A DNA stretch of 64,000 nt from Novakomyces olei. Its lineage: Eukaryota > Ascomycota > Novakomycetes > Novakomycetales > Novakomycetaceae. The stretch is taken from contig JADEYG010000007.1 of the NCBI GenBank assembly GCA_016906335.1, forward strand, positions 1,140,001 to 1,204,000. Reading direction: 5' to 3'. Within the stretch, counting starts at the first letter, position 1. Each line of letters begins with the position of its first letter. The translations under genes were made by a program, and so were the position numbers. A model generated the notes under the pieces. It was not told where the DNA came from and did no database searches. It was given only the letters and a program-made list of their open reading frames with translations. This document shows positions 57,218-64,000 of this stretch, piece after piece.

Positions 57218-58322
57218 TTTGTATCTATTCTGCCAGGATTAAGAGTCTGTTTAGAGTCTGTTTAGAGTCAGATTAGAGTCAGATTAGAGTCAGATTAGAG
57301 TCTGTTTAGAGTCAGATTAGAGTCAGATTAGAGTCTGTTCAGAGTCTTTAGAGTCAGATTAGAGTCAGATTAGAGTCTGTTCAGAGTCTTTAGAGTCTGT
57401 TCAGAGTCTTTAAAGTCTTGGCGTTCAGATCGCTGGTCCGGTTCTTTGCTCGTTACTTGGTTTTCCCGTTGCCTTACAACCAGAATCAATCTGCGCGCAA
57501 GCCTTCACGTGCCGTACAATGACGAGTGGCGAACCTCAACGCGGGGAGAATGCCTAGACTTTGTAGGATCCTTTTATATAATCAATCTATATTAATGTAT
57601 ATCTTCCCTATATTATCCATTTTATTCGCTATTACATGGTTTTCTCATATTTTTAATTATACAACATTATCCAAATGGCCTGAGCTTTAATGTGTATAGA
57701 ATATGTGTTGGAATATAATGTGTTTGAATATAATTATATACGACATAATGTAAGTATATTCAAGTATTGTATGAGATTATAAGGTTTATACGACTAAATA
57801 ATAGCAAGCTTACACGTGACCACGAGCGTACGTTTGCCATACTCTCAGCGTAATGTGGAGCAATAGTGTACATCTAATGCAAATAAACGGCCGACGCGAA
57901 ACGCTGCTCCACGTTTAATACGCTTGCCGCTAGGCAGGAAAAGCACGAATATTATTACGGAATATAGAGTCTTTTTTGCAACCGAAATCAACAACCTCCA
58001 CACACGTAAACGCGCCAGTCAGTGCCCGTAATATTATTATTATATTTATCTATGACAGTAAACAAGGCATTCATGACGGAAAAGGGTTCATTCATAGAGG
58101 ATATAATTGGAAAACGTCATTCATGCACAAACAAAAGTAGAGCAGTCGCATACAATGCACTGCGGCCCAACTCTAAAGCCCCACAAAACGTATAAACCTC
58201 GTGGGCGCACGGAAAATCTATATTATCGCCATGCCCAAACTGACCTCAGCTCATTACACATTCGGAGTGAAAAAGTCGACTGCCATCATTCTCTCGAGCT
58301 ATACAGAGTTAGCATGGATCCC
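57218..58322. other. Intergenic, upstream of the Usp gene
   Basis: About 1.1 kb. The first 180 nt hold the GAGTCAGATTA repeat array. The rest is complex AT-rich sequence without a gene that I can support; the plus-strand frame 58107-58379 overlaps the last exon of the UbiB gene and is probably a shadow. Confidence 0.5.
57238..57418. repeat. GAGTCAGATTA / GAGTCTGTTTA tandem array
   Basis: About 15 head-to-tail copies of two alternating 11-mers plus shorter GAGTCTTTA variants, starting about 20 nt upstream of the Usp start codon. A change at two or three positions separates the variants. Confidence 0.93.
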
Positions 58323-60795
58323 TCAATGCTGAATTACCTGGAATGCAGAGGCAGAAAGCAAAATTTGCCTTGCTTCTAACGCAAGCCAAGTGCGCAACCA
58401 CACCAGTGTCTGCCGGTAATCGACGTCTTTAAAATCCATATCGGCCGCCATGTGTCTCGCGTTGTGGGCGCCAAGGGACCGCAAGAAGGGTATAGCGCTG
58501 GAATTAGTATTATAAATAGAAATAAGAAATAAGAAATAATAAATAATAAATAATAAATAATAAATAATAAATAATAAATAATAAATAATAAATAATAAAT
58601 AATAAATAATAAATAATAAATAATAAATAATAAATAATAAAATACCTTTTAAACAGGTCCATGTTTGGGTTCAACTGCCGGCCAATTCCTTCCAGCAACA
58701 AGATAGAAAGCACCACATTAATAAAGTCGCCTTCCATGCGAACGTGGTGCGTCCGCACCATACTCAGCACCTGCTGCAAGACATCGCCGACGCGAATATT
58801 GCCCAGTTTAAAAGTCTTTCGTTTCACAGACAACACTAGATTCTGCATTTTCAGGGCAAAAACGTCAGGCTCGATAGCGGCCTCTGGCTGCCGGCACCGC
58901 TCGATCATGAGCTGGCCAGCCTTGAGCCCATCAAACTCTGCTACTGCCGTAAACAAGTCGAGAAAGTTGGAGCGATTGACAGCGTTCAGCTCTGTCACTA
59001 ACCCAGTGTCTATAAAAACAACCTGTGGACGGTAACCCTCATCGGCCAGCTCTTGCAATGCAGCGAACCAGGCATCACGATTGCCCCTTTTTCGTAGTGG
59101 CTCTAATTTGCTTATACAGTGCTGCGTATCCGCCTCGTCGTGGGACAGAGTCGTCTTTGCGTGCTTGACAAACATGTAGCCCAGTTTATGTACAAAATCA
59201 AGACCCTCTGGACGGTAGAATCTGACGAGAATATTGCCCGGGTGCAGGTCCGCATGAGTAAAATTGTCAAAAATCAGCATATGGAGAAACGCGTCCAGTC
59301 CCATATCCGCAATATCCTTATCAAAGCAGCCACCAGGCTGGTCGAGGAAAGCGTGGAGGGGCACTCCAGCAGCAAACTCCTCAACCAACACCTGACGCGT
59401 AGTAAACGAGTGGAACGGCGTGGGAAAAGACACGGTTCGCCGCTGAGCAAAGTTCTCACGGAACCGTGTCAAGTTGTCTGCCTCAATACGCAGATCCAGT
59501 TGCAGCAGCATCATTTGCCCAAACTGGTCAACCTCGTCAGGCAGACTGAGCCATTCCATTGTGGGGATACAGTTCAGCAGCCAAGCAAAAGCGTGCATGA
59601 TCTGTAGGTCTCTGCGAACCAGCGCATCTACATGAGGGTGCAGTACTTTAACCGCCACTGTCCGTGAGGGCAGGTACTCGTCCTGACCAGGACCGACAAG
59701 GGGCCCAAGCGTATCTGACGCTACATCACGCAGCCTCCAGTTCTGCTTTCCTTTCTGCTTTTGCTTTTCCTTCTGCTTTTCCTTTTGCTCTTCCTTTTGC
59801 TCTTCCTTTTCCTTTTCCTTCTCTGAGCTTTTTTCTTCTGCTGTAGAAAGAGTAGGTACCTCCCCCTGGAGCCGAGCGGCTTCCTGCTCCAAGATTTGAG
59901 AGCTCAGAGTCGCTCTGTACACTTGTGCAATTGCTCCAACGCCTAAAGGCGTCGGCTCAAAGTGCTCAAACACCTCTTCCAACCCCCGTCCGCCAAAAGC
60001 GCTCTCTACCGTCCGCCTCGTGGCAGCAAAAGGGTGAGGGACAGCGTGAGAATGCAGCTGCGACAGTGTCTCACAAAAGGCAATGGGGAATATATCCGTT
60101 CGCGATGCGGCCCACTGGCCCAGCTTAACGAACGCGGGACCGGCTCTCTGCATCTGCACGAGCAGTAGGCGGTAGTAGAGCAGAGCACCACTGCGTTCGC
60201 TGTGGCGAGCGGCAACTCGTGGGCCCACTAAAAGCAGCGGTGACGCAATAATTAGCGGCACAAAGATTATACACAAATGCGCAAAGCGCAGCACTGTGGC
60301 TATCGGTTCCACAATGTACACTGAAATGCCGTTGTAAACTCGGCCCAAACGCGTCTCGGGGGCCGATTCCTCTGTGCGCTCCACTTCGGATTTCCTCAGC
60401 AGCTGCTGCTCAAAGGTGGGGGTCGAAGCTGGATTCTCGGTGGGGGCCAAAGTGGGGGTCAAAGTGGGGGCCACAGAGGTTTCGGTGGGGGCCTCCAATC
60501 TGACACTCGGCCCGAGTGTCACGGTGACGAGTAGCAGTGCCCCCGCAAACAGCACTTTGCCCATCGGCCTTCCAAGCGCCGACCGTGGCCCCGTCCCGGT
60601 GCTGCGGGTCTCCGGGACGGCTGTGCCGCTACGCGCTGCCGACCGTGTTATGTAAGCACGCGTGCTCGCCAGCGCGCTGCTCTGCGCTACAGGCAAAGCC
60701 CACGCGTGCTTACTTGGGCGCTCGTGATAAGGGGGAAAGAATGTTAGATCCGCGGCTTTAAGCGCAGTCCGACGCGGTAACGCGGCACGGAACAT
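58323..60795 (-). CDS. Mitochondrial UbiB/ABC1 atypical kinase-like protein (Cqd1/ADCK2 type)
   Basis: UbiB-family protein of the mitochondrial inner membrane, a group that controls coenzyme Q and lipid homeostasis. Two exons, 58646-60795 and 58323-58497, give 774 residues. The N-terminus FRAALPRRTALKA is a presequence, and a span lies near VLRFAHLCIIFVPLIIASPL. The family signature FVKLGQWAASRTDIFPIAFC (the KxGQ motif) is followed by LHSHAVPHPFAATRRTVESA, AIAQVYRA, VAVKVLHPHVDALV, FADLHPGN-like HADLHPGNIL and VFIDTGLV. The VPHPF segment and DTG suit Cqd1/ADCK2 rather than Coq8. A Lys/Glu-rich loop (KEKEKEEQKEEQKEKQKEKQ) is inserted at about 345-370. Exon 2 (SAIPFLRSLGAHNARHMAAD) was identified by frame-compatible joining. 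Confidence 0.88.
58527..58641. repeat. TAATAAA heptamer array inside a UbiB intron
   Basis: About 15 AT-only 7-mers filling most of the 148-nt intron of the UbiB gene; unspliced, the frame stays open and encodes a meaningless Ile/Tyr/Leu repeat. Confidence 0.93.
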
Positions 60796-61790
60796 TTTTA
60801 GGGTTTGCTGCGATGCGCGCAATGGCGCTCGCTGATCCGCGTAATGAATGATTAGTGCCTATGACATATGTCTGCCTATTAATCGTATAATCTGTGGAAT
60901 AATCATGTAGAATAAATTTAATTAAATAGATATAGTTGAATAGTAGAATAAATAGTTGAATAGTAGAATAAATAGTTGAATAGTAGAATAAATAGTTGAA
61001 TAGTAGAATAAATAGTTGAATAGTAGAATAAATAGTTGAATAGTAGAATAAATAGTTGAATAGTAGTATAAATATAGTTGAATATAATAGTTCAATAATA
61101 GAATAATAGAATAAATATGGTTTAATAGTTGAATAAATATAGTTGAATAGTTGAATAAATATAATTGAATATAGTTGAACAGTAGTTTATATTTAGTTTA
61201 ATATAATAGTTGAATATCTGAATCAAAACTCAAAGTCTGCTGGAATCCCAAAAGATCCAAGAGTTCCTCGTGATGTATCTCTGTATTGTTACACCAAAAC
61301 CTAATAAAGAAAATGAGAATAAACACGCACTATAAATGAATAATCGTTGTGGAATAATCATTGAGAATATTGTTATATTAAAGTACTAATGTAGAATTGC
61401 AGTGAATTAACCCTAACCCATCTTTTGCTTATATCTGAAACAGCACTGGCAAGGAGCAATAGACACGGCGACAAAAAGTGCCATCCTAGAATTATAACAA
61501 TAGCAACAGTGAATATTGCCACTTCCACGCTACCAAACACCACGCTACTCTACATCGGCCGCTTCGTCCTACACTTTCCTACACTTTTTACGTAGTACAT
61601 TATACAGTTACACAATGGTACAAGGCCAACATTAAATAAAAACATACTTTTACTCTGTCCACGGGCCTTGCGTCCTCGATCCAATACACGACGGACGGTA
61701 GCACGTTACGGTAATGGCACCACACGTTCTGCGTCTTGCTCCCCTTTAAATCGAGCTTCTACTCCAAAGCAGAGGGTACAATGGGCAAGT
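60796..61790. other. Intergenic, UbiB promoter and eIF4G 3' region
   Basis: About 1 kb with the 20-mer repeat (60945-61080) and a CCCTAACCC motif at about 61410. No gene seen. Confidence 0.55.
60945..61080. repeat. 20-mer tandem repeat (GTTGAATAGTAGAATAAATA)
   Basis: About seven near-perfect copies of a 20-nt unit, followed to about 61200 by diverged copies, upstream of the UbiB gene. Confidence 0.93.
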
Positions 61791-64000
61791 CTAGACCGCT
61801 TCTGCTTCTTCTCCCTCCACAGCCGCAGCCTGACCATCAGCTGGCCGTGTATCGCCAGCGGGAGTAGGAGACTCTTCAGCAGCAGCACGAACTGCCCCAT
61901 ACTCTTGCCCGGCACCGGCCTCTGTTTCTTCAGCAGGCGCAGCTGCAGTAGTGCCTAAAGCTGCAGTTTCAGTAGGCGCAGAACCGTCTTTGGCAGCAAA
62001 AGACTCTGCACCTTCGTCCTGGTGGGCGTTCAGTATATCATACATGTTTGTAGGAGTGGCAGATCCACTGCTGCGAGTGGAAGACTCTGTCTTTGCAATA
62101 CTCGACCCACCAGACTTGCTACGGCTCCCACTGTGGCTCTTCATCATGTTTTGCATAAGCGTCGAGGGCGCATGGCTCGATCCCGGTTTCAGCCTCAGCT
62201 GACCCATCCTGCTCGCGTCTTTTTTAGACCATCCGTCGTTGGAGGAGGATGCAGTTGCTCCAGATCCGCCTGCGAGTCCTCGGCCAGATCCGCCTCGGCC
62301 TCCGAGTCCCGAACGTGTATCGTAAAAGTCATTGCCACTACTTGCTCCTCCTCCTCCACGATGGCCACTACGGCCAAGCATACGAGCATTGGCAGCAGAA
62401 GCAGCAGCAGCAGCTGCTGCTGCCTCACGCTGCCTCTCTGCCTCGGCATGAACTTCCTGGATCGTCTTGGGACCCTTGTCTGCACTGTTGCTCTGCCAGC
62501 CTCGGGCACGGAGGTCAAGCACGTCCTGGATCATAAACTTTATACGGCTCGGAAGGTTGGACGATTTACGGATAGTCTGCATTCGCTCAGCGTAAGCGTT
62601 CATCTGTGGCCGCGTCCTTTCATCAGCGTCAAGGAGAGCTCCGACAGTGTGCATTAGTTTACACAGTGACTCAATCTCCTCCTCCTCAGGCTCACTCACG
62701 TTGCCAAGGAGACGTGTAATGCACTCGATCATGATCCGTCGGGAGAGCATATGGTACTTGAACAGCTCTCCGACAAACTGGACCAGACCCAAGCCCCTCC
62801 TCTTGGCCGCTGCTGCCTTGTAGTACTCGTCCGACATCAACTCTACCTCCTCTGACCCACCCTCTGGCTTGGCGGGCATGTCTACTTTCCAGCCACGCTC
62901 AAAGTTCTCCTGGCACCGGCTGAGGAGGTACTTGCGGAACAATAAGCCCCCAGCAACGGGTTTGCCGTCCTTGTCCAGTATCTGCTCATCCACGACAGAA
63001 TCGTCCGTCTGCTCCATCATCTTGAGGCAGAAACGGGCATACATGTTTGAGTAGTTGGCCTCGTCTGTGGCCTTTTCAAACGCCAGTTCAATAACCTGCC
63101 TCAGCGTTCTGCCATCCTTCTCCTTGCGAGACTGCAGAGCAATCTCCAGGATCGAGTCTGAGATCTTTTCAAAGTTGTCCAGCGTCATCTTGTTCAGCGC
63201 TGCTTTGACTTTGCGCTGAACTGCCTCTGGGGTATACCGCCCGTCCTCCAGAGTATCGCTCTCTGCCAAAAGGCTTCGAGGCTTCCACCTGCTCGCTGAA
63301 GGCTGAATCGGTTTCACCTGGTCCAGCGGGATCGTTGCCTCTGCGTCCCGTTTGATCGCTTCCTCTGTCTGTTTTTTGCTCCGAGACTGCTGCTGCACTG
63401 CATTTCGTGAAGACTTTCTGTTTGTCTGACTGGCACCTCCCATTCCCGTACCCGCTGCGGCTGACCGATGGCCTCCGCTATTATTCTGCGACTGGTTCCG
63501 TCTCTCTGTAGACGAAAAGGCAGACGCCATCGATGCTCGGCCGCCAAGAGGTCTCATTCCGGCTCCAAACTTGCCCATCTCGAAATTCATGCCCTGCCCA
63601 GACGTACCAAAACTGCCCATTCCTCCTGCTCCAGCTCCTCCAGCTCCTCCAGCTCCTCCTCCAGCACCAGACCGTGCTGGACGGGCATCGTTGCCGGCCC
63701 GGAAGCTCCTGTCTCCGCCAGAGGCGAATCCACGCCTAAAGTTCTCCATATTGCCAAACGTTCTACGTACCCTCTCCTCCCAGTCGGCAGTCGGTGGACC
63801 CCTGTAAGCGGACTGGAACTGTAGCAGGAAAGGCCGATCGTACTTGTACCGTTTAGCTTTGGCGTCCTTGTTCAAACTGGCTATTGGGCCATGCGCATTA
63901 GCGCCATAGTCAACTGCTCCAAGGTCGGAAATAAATGTGGCCTTCAACAAAGCCCTGAGCGAAAGCGCTGGTGCATTATCATGCAATGGACGCTCCTGGG
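61791..64000 (-). CDS. TIF4631: Translation initiation factor eIF4G (partial, 5' end outside window)
   Basis: Scaffold joining cap-binding eIF4E, helicase eIF4A and the ribosome. The frame is open from the right edge to the stop at 61791, so at least 735 residues are inside. The eIF4E-binding motif YDRPFLL (YxxxxL-phi) lies near 63837. An RGG/Gly-rich linker follows with AGGGAGGAGGAGAGG. The MIF4G domain runs at about 62450-63250: VQRKVKAALNKMTLDNFEKI, ATDEANYSNMYARFCLKMME, FRKYLLSRCQENFERGW, RGLGLVQFVGELFKYHMLSR and LPSRIKFMIQDVLDLRARGW. The C-terminus is disordered and acidic, ending EGEEAEAV, with no MA3/W2 domains, so the short fungal architecture is seen. The N-terminal part that binds poly(A)-binding protein is outside the window. 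Confidence 0.95.
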   Translation of the reverse strand, partial: QERPLHDNAPALSLRALLKATFISDLGAVDYGANAHGPIASLNKDAKAKRYKYDRPFLLQFQSAYRGPPTADWEERVRRTFGNMENFRRGFASGGDRSFRAGNDARPARSGAGGGAGGAGGAGAGGMGSFGTSGQGMNFEMGKFGAGMRPLGGRASMASAFSSTERRNQSQNNSGGHRSAAAGTGMGGASQTNRKSSRNAVQQQSRSKKQTEEAIKRDAEATIPLDQVKPIQPSASRWKPRSLLAESDTLEDGRYTPEAVQRKVKAALNKMTLDNFEKISDSILEIALQSRKEKDGRTLRQVIELAFEKATDEANYSNMYARFCLKMMEQTDDSVVDEQILDKDGKPVAGGLLFRKYLLSRCQENFERGWKVDMPAKPEGGSEEVELMSDEYYKAAAAKRRGLGLVQFVGELFKYHMLSRRIMIECITRLLGNVSEPEEEEIESLCKLMHTVGALLDADERTRPQMNAYAERMQTIRKSSNLPSRIKFMIQDVLDLRARGWQSNSADKGPKTIQEVHAEAERQREAAAAAAAASAANARMLGRSGHRGGGGASSGNDFYDTRSGLGGRGGSGRGLAGGSGATASSSNDGWSKKDASRMGQLRLKPGSSHAPSTLMQNMMKSHSGSRSKSGGSSIAKTESSTRSSGSATPTNMYDILNAHQDEGAESFAAKDGSAPTETAALGTTAAAPAEETEAGAGQEYGAVRAAAEESPTPAGDTRPADGQAAAVEGEEAEAV

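Overview
This window is fungal nuclear DNA. Most genes are split by short introns (about 35-100 nt, GT-AG, often with a CTAAY/CTGAC-like branch site before a YAG or AAG acceptor). About 27 protein genes are packed on both strands, with one intron-bearing tRNA-Arg gene. I saw no mobile element, rRNA or CRISPR array. Signals point to Ascomycota, probably a Taphrinomycotina-type lineage that kept filamentous-fungus regulators. The RPS31 promoter carries an inverted HomolE box followed by a HomolD-like box, the ribosomal-protein promoter layout known from Schizosaccharomyces. Short TTAGGG arrays lie in several promoters. A velvet regulator and a p67phox/NoxR-like protein, both absent from budding and fission yeasts, are present. 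A Neolecta-like or Taphrina-like fungus would fit; this is inference, not identification.

Layout. 0.2-5 kb: DBP2 RNA helicase (minus, with a 1.39-kb intron near its 3' end) divergent from EMC2. 5.4-7.5 kb: RAD9 checkpoint clamp subunit in seven exons. 7.5-10.4 kb: a gene-poor stretch with one doubtful small gene, leading into a velvet gene (10.4-12.4 kb). 13-15.5 kb: COX7 and the ERMES subunit MDM34. 16-22.8 kb: a large uncharacterised protein, the PX/BAR sorting nexin ATG20/SNX41 and a mitochondrial TPR protein. 23.5-29.5 kb: a 1038-residue secretory helical protein, a protein kinase and a small unknown gene. 29.8-38 kb: GT34 mannosyltransferase, BUR6/DRAP1, NOSIP, ILV3, minimal NoxR, RPS31. 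38.9-49.3 kb: PRS1-type PRPP synthetase with a long insertion, tRNA-Arg(CCU), AIG1-type hydrolase, mitochondrial ABC exporter, CLC1, MED22, OMA1. 50.4-64 kb: small secreted cysteine-rich protein, LMBR1-domain membrane protein, enoyl-CoA hydratase, universal stress protein, a mitochondrial UbiB-family protein and eIF4G, which runs off the right edge.

Functional themes: mitochondrial maintenance and metabolism (MDM34, OMA1, COX7, ILV3, the enoyl-CoA hydratase, the ABC exporter, the UbiB protein), endomembrane traffic (CLC1, ATG20, LMBR1 protein, EMC2, GT34) and gene expression (DBP2, MED22, BUR6, NOSIP, RPS31, eIF4G). Exon joins given below were reconstructed by hand. Each multi-exon model keeps an open frame and sums to a whole number of codons, and most joins restore a family motif.

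The non-coding space is rich in simple tandem repeats, a different motif at nearly every site (4-mer to 20-mer units), lying between genes or inside introns.
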